DNA of 64,000 nucleotides, taken from contig JARDYH010000002.1 in assembly GCA_029215795.1 (NCBI GenBank), positions 14,501,001 through 14,565,000 of the forward strand, given 5' to 3'. Source of the stretch: Anniella stebbinsi. Taxonomy: Eukaryota; Chordata; Lepidosauria; Squamata; Anniellidae. Under the pieces are notes generated by a model. That model saw nothing but the letters and a program-made list of their open reading frames with translations, did no database searches and was not told the DNA's origin. Positions 44,114-56,372 of this stretch are shown piece by piece. Every line of letters starts with the position of its first letter. Position 1 is the first letter of the stretch. A program made the translations under genes and the position numbers.

Positions 44114-46215
44114 AATAGCAATCATTTTTTGAACATTGGATCTTATGCTCACAATATATAGCCCAATTATGATATGAGCAGAGGCTGTCTGGAAAGGCAA
44201 GGCAGGACGTATCAGCCATCACTTATCAGTTCTATTCTTTAGAAAGGGAATTTTCTGCTCAGAAACAGAACTAGTTCATTCTCCTAGCCTCTTATATGTA
44301 TCTTTCTACTTAGGCATATGGGAGACCTTCCCTATGATTTCCACAGGTTTTTCTTCCTTGCCAAAAATGAGGGATGGATGAACAAAGGGTGTTTTGGATC
44401 CTCCATGCATCATCTCACTGGTCGCCTCTTGCCCAATTCTCATTCACGTTGGCAGTTGCTGCTCGCACCACACAAAAAGGAAATGTGCACAACTCGAGCA
44501 GTGATTCAATGGGAGGTTTGTGGAAGTTCGAACAAATTTGCACAAATTTCCTCCTTTGCACAATTTTCTTCCACAGGGAACAGCAGGACTGATTCCTTCT
44601 ATAGAGAAAAAAAATGTGCAAATTTTGAAAATTTGCACAAACTGAACTGGGAATCAGACATGCGATGAACACGGGCACATGTTCAACAATTTACAAATAT
44701 TTTTGCTGGACATATCCTTGTGTTCACGTTTGGAGGTTCAAACAGGACATGTGTGCATGTTTTGCAAGCAAAAACTAAATTCTCATACATTTCTACCAAA
44801 AAAGTAACATGAGGTGCTTGGGGACATTTATTCACAGGCACAAGCAGGTTATTTTTTGCATGGGGATGATTTTCATGAGACCTCAAGGAGAACCCTGCTG
44901 CAACAGGATAAAGGACCCTTTATTCCAGCATCCTCTTCCCACATTGAGATGCCACTGTGAAGCCCTAAAGTGGAACTTGAAACAATACCTCTTCTATACT
45001 ATGGCTCCCCATCAACTGCTATTCTGAACCTGGAGGATGCATGTAGCCCATTTTATGTATTTATTGATGCTACGTTTATGCCACTTAATATTCTAAAACC
45101 TCTAAGAGGTTCATGTGAAGGGAGACAGGGGTTCACTCCTCCTCTCTACAGGGCAGGCCCGGGACTCTCGGTCTGATATCCCCAGAGCCCACCTCCCCGT
45201 CTGGTGCCAAGTGACCCAAGTCAGCCTCTGGAAATAACCACACACAGTTAGGGACTGAAGCAGTGTATTACGATTCTTAAAACTAGTCACATAAGGCTTC
45301 AGTCAAACACACAACTTTAAAAGCGCAAACACAGGACAAAGGAAAGGGAGGGGGTTTGGGACATTGAGGTAAATAGCAGCAACACAATAAACCAATTAAC
45401 CACTGTAAATCATGCCCACAGGTGACAAGTCTTTCCCTGGAACAAACCAGAACACTAACACAATAAAACCTAGCTAATCCCCAAGCTGTTCCCTCACTTG
45501 TCAGGGATCTTCCATGTTCACACACTCAGTCCCAGAGGAAGATCGGGCAGACCCAGTTGCTATACCATTTATCCCTTTTGGGCCGGCAGGTATTGTGACC
45601 CACTTTGGCCAATCAACAGCCCTCTCTCCAAGCTTCATTTTCCCACAGCTGAGAACACTCAGCACCTACCCTCCCAATTAGTTGTGGCCTTGGCTTTTAA
45701 CCTCCCCTGATAACAACCCAGGTGCTACCTTTGGGGAGAGCTGGCAACAATTGTTTTGGAAACTCAGCCTTGAGAACTCTCTCAGCAAAGGGGCCCCAGT
45801 CTCACTAGCAAGACCATAGCAAACCAATGCAAGAGCAGTGTAAGGACAATGTAAAATAATCCATGATTAAAAACTTTACAAAACTGAATGGAAAGCCTGT
45901 CTAAACAAATATATCTTCAAGAGGCATGAAAGGTTTCCACATCACCCTTGTTTCCCATCTAGTTTATACTGGTTTATGAGTTCCTGTTGCAGCAGTGTAG
46001 ACTTGGACAAGTGTGGAAGCAATAACTATACATAGTTTCAAATAGCCACAACTTTTTATTAATGATGGGGACGCTTCTCCCAAATTAATTCATTATTTCC
46101 TTGGAAAGTAACAAATTTATTCATGAAATCTCAGGTGAGAGTTCTCTTTTAATCTGAGATCTCATTCTGTGTATATGAGTTTTTGTGCATACACAGGATC
46201 GAATTGCATGTTGGG
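44114..46215. other. Intronic, AT-rich element interiors and an LTR-like stretch
   Basis: 44520-44700 iterates TTTGCACAAA as at 51100-51170 and 61141-61270. 44895-45000 resembles a degraded SINE. 45170-45770 has the reversed LTR-like layout. No gene. Confidence 0.4.
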
Positions 46216-46535
46216 TAGGCTGGCCATATGAAAAGGAGGACAGTGCTCATGTAACTTTAACAGTTGTAGAGAAAAGGGAATTTCAACCAGTGTCATTTGT
46301 ATGCAATTAATCCCTGGTGAAATCCCATCTTCATCACAACAGTTAAAGTTGCAGGTACTATACTAGAGTGACCAGATACACAAGAAGGCAGGGCCCCTGC
46401 AACTTTAACTGTTGTGATGAAGAGGGAATTTCACCAGGAACTAATTGCATACAAATGACGCCGGCTGAAATTCCCTTTTCTCTACAACTGTTAAAGTTAC
46501 ATGAGCCCTGTCCTCCTTTTCATATGGTCAGCCTA
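46216..46535 (-). mobile_element. 320-bp palindromic MITE, copy 2
   Basis: Ends TAGGCTGGCCATATGAAAAG and CTTTTCATATGGTCAGCCTA. Exact 8-bp duplication ATGTTGGG (46208-46215 and 46536-46543). The central spacer is reversed relative to copy 1. Confidence 0.92.
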
Positions 46536-47579
46536 ATGTTGGGAGCTGTAGTTTGGAATTTGTGTAGCGTGTCATCACATCATGCATCACCACATTAAAT
46601 ACCACTTCCTGAACAGTTGTTTCCATGTGGCCTTTTAAAATAATGCTTGTTTGCTTTGGCAATCTATATGAAGGAGAGATATAAGGACCAGTGTATAAGG
46701 GATATACAACTGATGTGTCCGCTTCTTTGCACATGATTGGTTTGTAGAAACAGTTCAAATCCCAAACTTTCCTTAAAGGGTTAAAGTGACATCATCAAAT
46801 TTCTTCCTGAAAGAAAAAGGTTAAACCAACGGACTCAGTGCGCACACAGAAAAGCCATAATTTAGATGTAGACTGCATACGCTTCGAAGCATACAATCTG
46901 TTCTGAAATGAATAAAGAATTTGTAAGACAGCGATCAAGCTTGCTATAAAGGTGGGCATTACAAACACATGGGTTTCTACCAATGAGCTGACTAATGATG
47001 ACATTTGGTGGCATCATGGCTCTTTATTGGCTACAGCTCACAGGAGTTAGCATGGTATACAGTAAGGATCTAGTCATCAAGCAACCCATCTTCTGACAAA
47101 TACAACCAACTCAGCTCATCTGCTGGGATAGCATTGATAGGAGTGGCAGGAATCTCAGACCTAACATAGCACAAAAGGATCTTGTGGCCCACTCTTGTGA
47201 CCTGGATGTGTGGCAGGTGTGTAGGCCCCTGAACTAGCTGGAGTCTTGAAGAGACTGGGGATCTGGGGATCTGATCCTTCCCGTTATGGATCTGATTGCC
47301 TACAGCTAGAGTTGTGCAAATCTGCCAATGTCTGGTCTGGGAGATGTCTGTCCAGGAGAAATCCAGCCCTCTTGGGGCTCGGCAGATTTCCCCAGAGCTC
47401 CAGGCATAGCTTGCAGATTTCAGTGTATTTTTTTTCCTGTTAAAATGGCAGGATAAGCCATTTTGCATATCTTGCTGTTTTTACAGCAAAAAAAAATATA
47501 TCCCGAAATCCACAAGCTGCATTGTCAGGGAGAACCAATCTGCTATGGATTCCACAGGTTGGATTCTCAGCAATCTGGT
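46536..47579. other. Intronic, no gene
   Basis: Unassigned sequence between two MITEs. The 132-codon minus frame 47070-47468 has no known domain. Confidence 0.4.
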
Positions 47580-47665
47580 TAGGCTGACCAGATAAAATCC
47601 AGGTCAGGGCTCATGTAACTTTAACAGTTGTAGAGAAAAGGGAATTTCAGGCAGTGTCATTTGTA

Positions 47666-48480
47666 TAGGCTGACCAGATTTTAAAAGTAAAAATCCCGGT
47701 CCCCCCCGCCCCCCCCCAAAACAACCCCCCCACCAAGCCACCGCCCCCCAAAAAAACCAGCCTGGACCTACCGCCGGGTTCCTCTGTCGCCCGCGCGGCC
47801 GCGCGGGTTCCTCTGTTGCTGCCCGCGCGGCTGCGCCGGGTCCTCCGTCGCCCGCGCGGCTGCGCGGGGTCCTCCGCTACCGCCCGCGCGGCCGCGCCGG
47901 GTCCTCCGTCGCCCGCGCGGCCGCGCCGGGTCCTCCATCGCCGCCCGCGCGGAAGAGGCGGGAGAGGGCCGGATCCGGAAGTGACGTAACCGGCCCTCTC
48001 CCGTCTCTTCCGCGCGGCCTCTGGCCTTTCTGGGGCTCGTCGCGATGGCGACAAGCCTCGAGGAGCCCGGACGCCCACGCGGAAGAGGCCGGCGTGGGCG
48101 TCCGGGCTCCTCAGGGCTCATCGCCATCGCGATTGAGCCCCAAGGAGGCCAGAGGCTGCGCGGAAGAGGCGGGAGAGGGCCGGTTATGTCACTTCCGGAT
48201 CCGGCCCTCTCCTGCCTGTTCCGCGCGGCCTCTGGCCTTACGAGCCCGGCAGTGGCGGCAAAGGTGGCGGAGGAGCCCGGGAAGCGGCCGCCCCAGCAGG
48301 TAAGTGCCCCCCTTCGTGCTTACCTGCAGGGGCGTCCGCTTCCCGGGCTCCTCCACCTCCACCGGGTCTCGCTGCCACCGCCGCGTGACCCCCCGCCACC
48401 CCGGTTTTCCCCCGGTTGGCCCGGTTGGCCTCTGGATTCCCGGTTAGGACCGGGAAATCCCGAGCCACCTGGTCAGCCTA
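47666..48480. mobile_element. 815-bp GC-rich hAT-type element nested in the MITE
   Basis: Ends TAGGCTGACC and GGTCAGCCTA are perfectly inverted and identical to the host MITE's left terminus. The exact duplication CATTTGTA flanks it (47658-47665 and 48481-48488). The interior has tandem CGCGCGG..GGGTCCTCCGTCGCC repeats (about 47775-47945), then a large GC palindrome centred near 48086. An ETS-CRE composite CCGGAAGTGACGTAA is at 47975-47989, with its inverted partner at 48184-48198. Consensus donor CAG|GTAAGT is at 48300, and a minus-strand CAG|GTAAGC near 48330. Its frames are Arg/Gly/Pro-rich and composition-driven. Confidence 0.9.
47975..47989 (+). promoter_or_regulatory. ETS-CRE composite motif
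   Basis: CCGGAAGTGACGTAA joins an ETS core (CCGGAAGT) to a CRE-like TGACGTAA, a combination known from CpG-island promoters. The inverted partner at 48184-48198 reads CCGGAAGTGACATAA, where CG has become CA, as expected from CpG decay. Confidence 0.55.
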
Positions 48481-48730
48481 CATTTGTATGCAATTAGTTC
48501 CTGGTGAAATTCCCTCTTCATCACAACAGTTAAAGTTGCAGGGGCCCTGCCTTCTTGTGTATCTGGTCACTCTAGTATAGTGCCTGCAACTTTAACTGTT
48601 GTGATGAAGAGGGAATTTCACCAGGTACTAATTGCATACAAACGACACTGGCTGAAATTCCCTTTTCTCTACAACTGTTAAAGTTACAGGAGCCCTGACC
48701 TGGATTTTATCTGGTCACCCTAAATCTGGT

Positions 48731-50170
48731 GTCATTCAGGTCTGTTGAGGATTTGTCCAGCATCCTGACCCCCGGCTCAGTAGATGGAATGCCTGAGCCC
48801 ACCCCGCTCACCACAAGACATAATGTAGCTGAAACAAGTGCAGAAGGCCTGTATGATCAATGCTCAGCCAGATATATCATTGCTGACCTCCAAAAGGTGG
48901 GCACTGTCATGTCTGAACAAACCTGTCCATTTAAAGGAGATGCCTAGGTGATCTATCACATGGTCCCCCCACCCATTAAGACAAAGTGACTCACATTCTT
49001 GCTGCTTGTTTTCTTCCTGGCTTCATCAACTTTTGCAGGGTGCTGGCCTACTGCCAAGACTCTTTCCAATAAATCTAAACACATGATCATGAGGCCCAGG
49101 AGTTGCCTCAATATCCAGTCTACCTCCAACTGAGCTGCACAAATGAGGTCAAAGCCTTTATGCTTTCTCGGGTCATCCTCTTCTAGCTGAATGACTAGGG
49201 TGTCCATGGCCTGTTTGATTATAATCAGGATGAAGCCTTCCCACAGCATCTTCCTTTTGCTGAGCCAATTGATACACAGCCTTCTGGATGAGAAAAATGC
49301 ACTTGTGTCTAATGAACTATGCTGTGTCCGCTGATCCACATGGACTCGTAGTAGGAACCTGTGGCTTAGAGTAAGCAATATAAAATAAAAATAAAAATGA
49401 ACAGTGTGTATTGATGGAGGATCACCACCTGCCAATGGCTTCTGAGAGGCTGGCTGGTCTCATTCTGCTGCATATCTAGAAAAGTGTATGTGTGTAAGAC
49501 ATTTCTTCTAGACAGAGATTTAAAGTAATGTCTATTTTTGTCCCTGAATCAAGCACATCAATGAATTGATATTTAGTGGGTGAGGAACTGTCCATATGAA
49601 TTAGGAGAGGCCTTGGGAATACTGTCCATACAGCCCAAAAGGCCTGCGTCATAGACACCGGCCAACTACATAGGATGCCTTAAGATCGCTGTAGGCCCCA
49701 AGCCCCTCTGATTGGTTTTACATGAAGGTTGATACCATCAGGAAATGGTGATGTGCCCTGTACACCCATCAAATCACAATGAAGCAACTAGCTCACCCAT
49801 TCTAAAGGTTGTGCCTAACCCAGGCAACAGGCACAAAGAGGGGACCCAGGCAAGTGATGAAGCCCGGGCTTATACTTGTTACCAAAGTGCTTCTCAGGTT
49901 GCCATTGCAGAAGATGCCCATGAATATGTGTGATTTTGCCTCTTTGACACAAAAACAACACACACATGCCAAAAGATAATGTACAATTATTAAGCCAAGT
50001 GCACAGCAGAGATTCAGATATACATTAGTTTGCATACCTGAAGCATTGTTGGACATCACATCTATGGTTGGATGAAGGTGCATTGAATATGATTGGTGTA
50101 TCTGTGTGCTTTTGAATGGGATAGGTTGTTCTAGCTGACATCACACATTGAATGCACAACTGCTATTGCA
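48731..50170. other. Intronic, no gene
   Basis: The 159-codon minus frame 48956-49435 has no recognised domain and no splice context. No named repeat. Confidence 0.4.
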
Positions 50171-50194
50171 ATATATATATATATATATATATAT
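50171..50194. repeat. (AT)n microsatellite
   Basis: 12 AT units. Confidence 0.95.
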
Positions 50195-50344
50195 TCATTT
50201 TTTATTTTATTTTTTGCAGATAAGTGTCTCAAGTTTGCGATTCTATGGGATGGATGTACCTTCAATGTACTTTGGATTGTATTTAATATTTTTTATATTT
50301 GTTTTATGGTTTAGGTCTTTTGTGAATATCTTTGAGTGCCATAA

Positions 50345-50525
50345 TCAAATGCTTTTGTTTAGGAACTTAGGAGGCTACCTTATCCCAGGTCAGGCTACTT
50401 GCTCATTGAGCCCAATAGGGTTCCAGAGTCTTAGCCAATGGTCTTTCACATCACCTGCTATTAGATCCTTTAGTTGGATGTTCCAGGGATTAAACCTGGG
50501 TTCTTGTGCTTGCAAAGATCTCTCA
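50345..50525 (-). mobile_element. tRNA-derived SINE with CR1-like tail, reverse
   Basis: TTTAGGAACTTAGGAGGCTAC, GGTCTTTCACATCACCTGCT, CCAGGGATTAAACCTGGGTT and GCTTGCAAAGATCTCTCAAT run tail to head on the minus strand. Confidence 0.7.
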
Positions 50526-50874
50526 ATAGATAGCATTTTTCACTGGAACACTGTTGCACATTACGACACATGTGCACTCAGCTTAATTGCCCATGTTTCC
50601 GTACACCACAATTGGCTAGTTCCTTCACTTTGCTTTTGTAGTGACACATTGACCTGTGATAAAGCAAAGGTTGCTGTGTAGACATGCCCTCGGTCTTCAT
50701 GATCTGACAGGGGTTTTATGAAGATGAATGAGATATAACCTGTGAGGCTCATTGTACACTAAGCATTTTGTAGAAAATATTAACAGTAGTTACAATATCG
50801 TCTTGTAAGATGAACCTGATGATTGTGTACTGCCCAGTTAATCATGAAGAAGTGGCTAATGAAAGAGGACAAAA
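50526..50874. other. Intronic, nothing recognised
   Basis: No gene or named repeat. Confidence 0.4.
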
Positions 50875-50922
<48 letters not shown>

Positions 50923-50926
50923 AAAA
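50875..50926. repeat. (GAAA)n microsatellite
   Basis: 12 to 13 AAAG units, adjoining the hAT element at 50930. Confidence 0.95.
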
Positions 50927-50929
50927 GGC

Positions 50930-51292
50930 TAGGGATGTCAGAGGAATCTGCTTTTGGGTGGGTGGGTTAAGTCTCGACAAGCATCCCTTGGCTCACACCC
51001 CACCCCTGGACTTCAGGCCATTTCTGTGAACTGACCTGAGTTGATTTGCATTGAATCAGGCAAATTCGTGAATACGTTGTTGTTGTTGTTTGCATAAATA
51101 GAAATTTGCACAAATTGCCACTGAAATGTGTGCAAATTATATAAATTGCAAATTTTAAAAAATTAATACAAAAAGATTCCAGATTTTTGGGGAAAACTGC
51201 AGCTCAGCCCACAAATGCAACCTGAGTTAGGCACGCTGGGGACCTTGGTCGAACCAAAACTGAAATGGATTTTCTGGTGATGGATATCCCTA
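50930..51292. mobile_element. Small hAT-type element (363 bp) with TAGGGATGTC end
   Basis: TAGGGATGTC at the left, GGATATCCCTA at the right. Flanks AAAAAGGC and AAAAAGAC match in 7 of 8 bases. The AT-rich interior iterates TTTGCACAAATT-type words (51095-51160). Confidence 0.7.
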
Positions 51293-52239
51293 AAAAAGAC
51301 TCATCCAAACTCTGCCTCCAAATTCTGGGATGACTGGACAATAGAGGCAATGCACACCTCTCTGGGTAAAGAGTGGTCATGACCTCTACCATCCATGTCT
51401 TTCTGGGAACGGAGTGCACATTATCTCCAACATTCATTGAGTACACGGACAATTCTGGTGCACGCTTACCCCCTAGAGGACTGGAAGATGCACAACAAGA
51501 GTCATCCACTTGGCAATTTTGGATTACTTTGATCATGCAAATGGCAGTAAAATTACAGCCAATACAAGAGATGTCTTAGTTAGAGACAACTAATGTGATC
51601 AAGCGGAAAGTGATGTCCTATGAGACTGTGTTTGAGACCAACCACCTGCCATAGACTCTTGGTGAAGTCACTCTCTTAGCTCCAGTTCCTCATGCTTCAA
51701 CTTCACAGGATGGTTGTGAATTGAGGGGGGGGGGGGGAGTCCTGCAAGATAAAAGGTCATGCAGCAAATATGCCATAGAAATAGTTGATAGGATTAGGAT
51801 GCTCCTGTCCAATAGGAACACTGGTCCCTGCTGCATTAGCTTTGAAACTTTGGGATGCTTTTTTCTGAGAGAACTAAAGTCTGGCAGATTTTCACTTCTG
51901 CTTCTCGCTTTGTTTTGCGATAAGCTTCCCCAAAGAATGCTGATTCCCAATGTGCAATAGCTATTTCTATTTAAAATACACCTGACTTTTTCAAGACTGA
52001 GAAATATAACCTTGACCAGACAATCTGAATAGACATTTCGAGATTTGAGGAAGAAAAAACAACCACCACCCAGACATGTTCAAATTGGCCAACACACTAG
52101 GGACATTGCGGACACCCAACTGGATCTGGGAGTCTGATGGACACCCCCATGTCCACACCCCCAGACCCAGTTGGGTGCCTACGGCACATTCATAGACTTG
52201 CACTTTGAATGCCTGCACAGTCTGACATGCACCTGACAG
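51293..52239. other. Intronic, possible degraded SINE
   Basis: 51583-51725 (GCGGAAAGTGATGTCCTATG, TTGGTGAAGTCACTC, CACAGGATGGTTGTGAATTG) resembles a decayed Sauria SINE body. 52100-52180 has an inverted ACACCCAACTGG/CCAGTTGGGTG pair. Confidence 0.4.
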
Positions 52240-52557
52240 CCATCTGCCTTCAACCAGAGTCTCCATTGTGTGCGACAATGGAGGCTCTAGATATGACGTC
52301 TTTTTCCTCATTGCCAAAATGGCAGCCATTTACGCAAGATTAAAGGTGTGAATGCTCCTTTACGGCTGCCATTTACGCAACATGGAAAATTCCCAGAGCC
52401 TTCATTGTTGTGCACAATGGAGGTTCCAGATGGGCTCATGACATTGTTGGATGCTCACCAAGTTTCAAAAGAAGTTCCTTGGGCTCCGCAAGCAGGAGCG
52501 GGAGGCAGTGGGGCGAACATCCGATGAATCAGACACAGGTGCATCTGTCCATCCCTA
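52240..52557. mobile_element. DNA-transposon remnant related to 15836-16160
   Basis: CTCCATTGTGTGCGACAATG, CCATTTACGCAA (twice), GTGCACAATGGAGGTTCCAG, ending TCTGTCCATCCCTA. These blocks recur at 15985-16130. Confidence 0.55.
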
Positions 52558-52754
52558 TGACACCCTCTTATGACTGCTAACAGACTTATATTATCACATT
52601 GGAAGGGCAAACGCTCACCTTCCATAATGTAATGGATTGAGGACTTAACAACGATATCAACATTTGAACGGGTGTTACACAGGCGCGACTTGCCGGTGGA
52701 TAAGTACATGGATATATGGGCTGCTTTTCTTGAAACCTATGAATAACTTCCCCC

Positions 52755-52779
52755 ATATATATATATATATATATATATG
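52755..52779. repeat. (AT)n microsatellite
   Basis: 12 AT units. Confidence 0.95.
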
Positions 52780-52849
52780 AATTATATACCTGATGGGGAA
52801 AAATGATTATATTCCTATATATGTAATGTTTCTTTTCTTTTTTCACGGT

Positions 52850-53750
52850 TTATTTTTTGTTCTGTTTTGTTAATATTCACAATGAAAAAGAATGGAAAAA
52901 TTGACACACTCATCCATATTAAGCAATATTATTGTTCATAGGAAAAGCAAGCTCTTAAGACTAGTAAGCAGCAAATGCTCAAATTTTTCACTGCTGTAGT
53001 TTAAAAAAAAGCATTATCTTTCAAAACGCTTCTTAAAGAGATGATATCAGGTTTTATATTTAAAAGCAAATACATGGGGAACCATGGTGCTCTCTATGTG
53101 AAACTATTAGATTTCCATTTATAAATAATAACCTTGCATAGTCATTAGTGGCAGCTTGCAATGTTTTTTTGTTGCTGTTTTTGCTAAAAAAATAAATAAA
53201 TCCTGGAGTCTTCTCTTTTGTCTCTTTAGCCTTAACTGAAAGAAGTACAATGCAGATACAACTCCAAGGCAATCAATGGTGCAAAAATGAAGAAAACCTT
53301 GCTAGTCTGTTTCTTGTTTAACATTCTGGAGTCAATTAGCTTTTCAGTTCTGTGCGTAAAGGTGTTAGTGTGTGTGGCAGGGAGGACGGATGAGATGGAT
53401 ACAAAGTGGCTTAATTCACAAAAAAAAGGCATTCCATCTTTTTTTTAAAAAATGAAATAAGACAAAACAGGCTTTGCATTTAAAGAGCCTGATGGTCGTT
53501 AAGCAAGAATTACATTAAAAGAGCAGAAACTAAAACTTCACACCTCCTTAACCACCATTTAAACCACCCCGAGCCCCCAGCCAGCACTGGAAGGCTGCAT
53601 TCCCATTGAGGGGAATTACTTTAACATTTAAGCACAGAGGCATCATCATTAGGGTAAATCTGTTCCCTGGGAGATGCCTCAGTCATAGCAACTGTTGAGG
53701 CTGTGAGTCTTTCTCAGCATGTCGAAATATAATATTATACACACACAGAG
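52850..53750. other. Unique-looking AT-rich block, possible conserved non-coding sequence
   Basis: About 900 bp with no repeat I recognise, in a repeat-dense intron, with words such as GCAATCAATGGTGCAAAAATG and GGAATTACTTTAACATTTAAG. Such gaps in repeat insertion often mark constrained regulatory DNA. Not proven. Confidence 0.3.
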
Positions 53751-55866
53751 GCCCTCCCTCTAACACACATACCCTCCCCGTCATAGTGACAATCATTTTG
53801 TTAGCATGTTATGGTATTAATAAAAGTTTTAAAGCAATCTGTTCGATGGGCAATGTAACAAATCTATTGATAACATCTCATGTACAGGGCTCATGGGCAT
53901 AGGTGTGCACAGCACATTTCATTAGGGTGTGCACCCAGGGATTTTTTTTAAAAAGTTGAACATTTATGGAAGACTCAGTCATAAAGGACATTACTTTTAT
54001 TCATTTATTTATTAAACACTGTAGACACTAATGCCTTACTCTGGGTTCAGCTTGCCTGACCATGAGAGGCCCAGCATGGGCTTTGTGGTGACACTGGTCG
54101 GAGGAGGGGCTTACGAGGTGATATTAGTCTTCGGGGTCTGTCCTCCTGGCCTCTTTGAAGTGTGGCTCCCAGCAGAGCAATTCCTTTTCACTCCTGCTGT
54201 CGGGAGCAATGGCATGCTGTTGGGGGCAGTGGCAGCAGAAAAGCCAAAGGACCATTCTTGCTGCATCTTGATCCCCCTCTGAATCCCTATTCAATGCCCC
54301 CCCTCAATTTGGCACTTATTGCTTGAGACATTAGGGTATGCCTAGGCACACCTGGAACACCCCTTGGGCATGCCTCTGTTCATGGATATTGTTACATTCA
54401 CCCCATGACCAGAAGTTCCAGGGGCACAGAGCTTGCCCAATCTGGTTCACTGGAGATTTCTTGGTGTTTTGTAATATTTGCAATTACTTATAAATATACA
54501 GTCTGAGTCTCAGGAGAGGCATAGCTTGAACATTCCAAGAGACAGCTAATGCTCACTATTCCATCAGTTCTCTAGTGGGTAACAGCTATCACACTCAGAA
54601 CTCAGTGAAGTTAACAAACAGAAGGGAAAAAAGCCTCCATTGGTGTAAATGGAACTGTGTACTTTTGTCTCCCCCTGCCATGGTGGGATTTTTGGAAGCA
54701 AACAGTGTGTGTGTGTCGGGGTGGGGGAGAAGACTTTTATCCCTCCTCTCCTGGAGTGCAATAGTCCCAATCTGGATCACATTGATACTACAGCAAATGC
54801 AAAGATAACCTGAGCTGCATGCTACGTGATCAGAGTAATGTGTAGTTTGGCTCGAAGATATTTACAGAGCCTGAACTCAGATCCGTGTGTCTCTGAGGCC
54901 ATGCCTGCCACCAGCTGTTTATTCCTGAATAATATCACAGTCGTCCCTACTGGGCCACACAATGTTCACCTACTCTTGCGGTGATCTGGGGTCGACCCCT
55001 CAGTTATTCAGGAATATTGCTGACTGGATTTGTCATGGCTTTTCTGGCTCTCTCGCTACAATCCCGATGTCTGCGGCTGATGTGCCCCCACTTCCCAAAG
55101 CTGTTGCTGTTCGGTGTGAGCTCCTGACTCTGTGAACAGCCAACCCGCTGTCAGGGGCATGTCCAGCAGTTTCAAACATGAGTGGGAATGGGCATCTGCC
55201 ATTGTCGGCACATTTTTTGATTGGTTATCAGCGTGTTTTGGCACCGACCGTTTTATTTATTTTTAACAAAACATATCGATGCGCAGGAGCAGATCTTTGA
55301 CACAATACCTATCCCCCCCCCCATGTTGCTGGGTGTTTGCGCTGGTGCGCATCTCGGAGGAGTTATTAAAAAACAATCCATGCCCCATACCCATCTATCC
55401 AGTCCCACCCACTTCTGCCAATGCACATTTGGAACCACCGCCATGGGACACACGTCCTCCCGCAATGGTTCTCCTTTACTTGCAGGAAACATCCTTCGCA
55501 TGTACCGTGTGAGCAATGATGAAGGAAGTGGGAAACCTTGCAATCATCCCTCCTCCATTGTGAAAGGGCTTTAACTGTGGATTAGGCCTGGGTCTTTATG
55601 AGTCTGTCTTAAACTCCAGTATATTTTCACAAGCAGACACCTTTCTTCCTGCCCCTGGCTAGAGAGTGGGGGGCAGCAGTCCTGGTGAATCATGTCTTTT
55701 GACCATCAACTAGCCTTCTTCGCTCCCAGACACATCACTGGAACATCATGGACTATCAATACTCTTTTGTCAACTCCAAGATACTGGCCAGTCTCGCATG
55801 GCCTCCAGGCAACCTGCACTGATAACATTCACAGAAATCTGATAGGAACCCTATAACCATATTAAT
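53751..55866. other. Intronic, partly CpG-rich, no gene
   Basis: TTATTCCTGAATAATATCAC (about 54919) and GTTATTCAGGAATATTGC (about 55002) form an inverted pair, perhaps part of an unnamed DNA element (54919-55560). Antisense-overlapping frames at 55221-55574 are composition-driven. Confidence 0.4.
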
Positions 55867-55893
55867 GGTGTGTGTGTGTGTGTGTGTGTGTGT
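55867..55893. repeat. (GT)n microsatellite
   Basis: 13 GT units. Confidence 0.95.
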
Positions 55894-56100
55894 TTGGGGT
55901 GAGGGTTCTTCAGCCAACCCATGCTGACTTCAAACTTTGCTGCTGAGCCAGTTGTATACAATGCCAACCACCTGCTATGGCCTGAATGCTGCCCTAAGTT
56001 GCTGGTCACAACTGCATAACTCCATCGCACAAATGTGGGGGGGGGGAGTCTTTTGTCATTCAAGTAATGAAATTGATTAATAATAGATTCAGAACAGACA

Positions 56101-56338
56101 AAGGCCTCATCTACACCAAGCAGGATATTGCACTATGAAAGCAGTACATAAAAGGCAGGAGCCGCACTATGCAGAATATAGCGGTATGAAAATGGCATAT
56201 GGTATGTGTCTTATGGGCCCCAACAGTTGTCAGTGCACTTCAATACCGCTATAAAGCAGTAGTGTGGCTCCTGACTCTTATATACAGCTTTCATGCTGCT
56301 TTCATTGTGAAATATCCTGCTTGGTGTAGATTAGGCGA
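56101..56338. mobile_element. MITE of the GGCCTCATCTACACC family
   Basis: AAGGCCTCATCTACACCAAGC at the left, CTTGGTGTAGATTAGGCG at the right, with internal TATAGCGGTATGAAA and AACAGTTGTCAGTGCACTTC as in 9940-10173, in the opposite internal orientation. Confidence 0.8.
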
Positions 56339-56372
56339 AAGAAATACAAGTCTCCACCTATTGTGGAATTAA

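Larger units (their letters stand above)
47580..48722 (+). mobile_element. 320-bp palindromic MITE, copy 3, interrupted by a GC-rich hAT element
   Basis: Ends TAGGCTGACCAGATAAAATC and GATTTTATCTGGTCACCCTA; exact 8-bp duplication AATCTGGT (47572-47579 and 48723-48730). Removing the 815-bp insert and one 8-bp duplication leaves exactly 320 bp, the full family length. Confidence 0.92.

Noticed and set aside
47647..48497. Arg-rich frames (143, 119 and 150 codons) as a possible new protein
   Set aside because: They lie in a CpG-rich palindromic hAT element, occur on both strands, and consist of repeated RGRR/AARA text from a tandem GC repeat.
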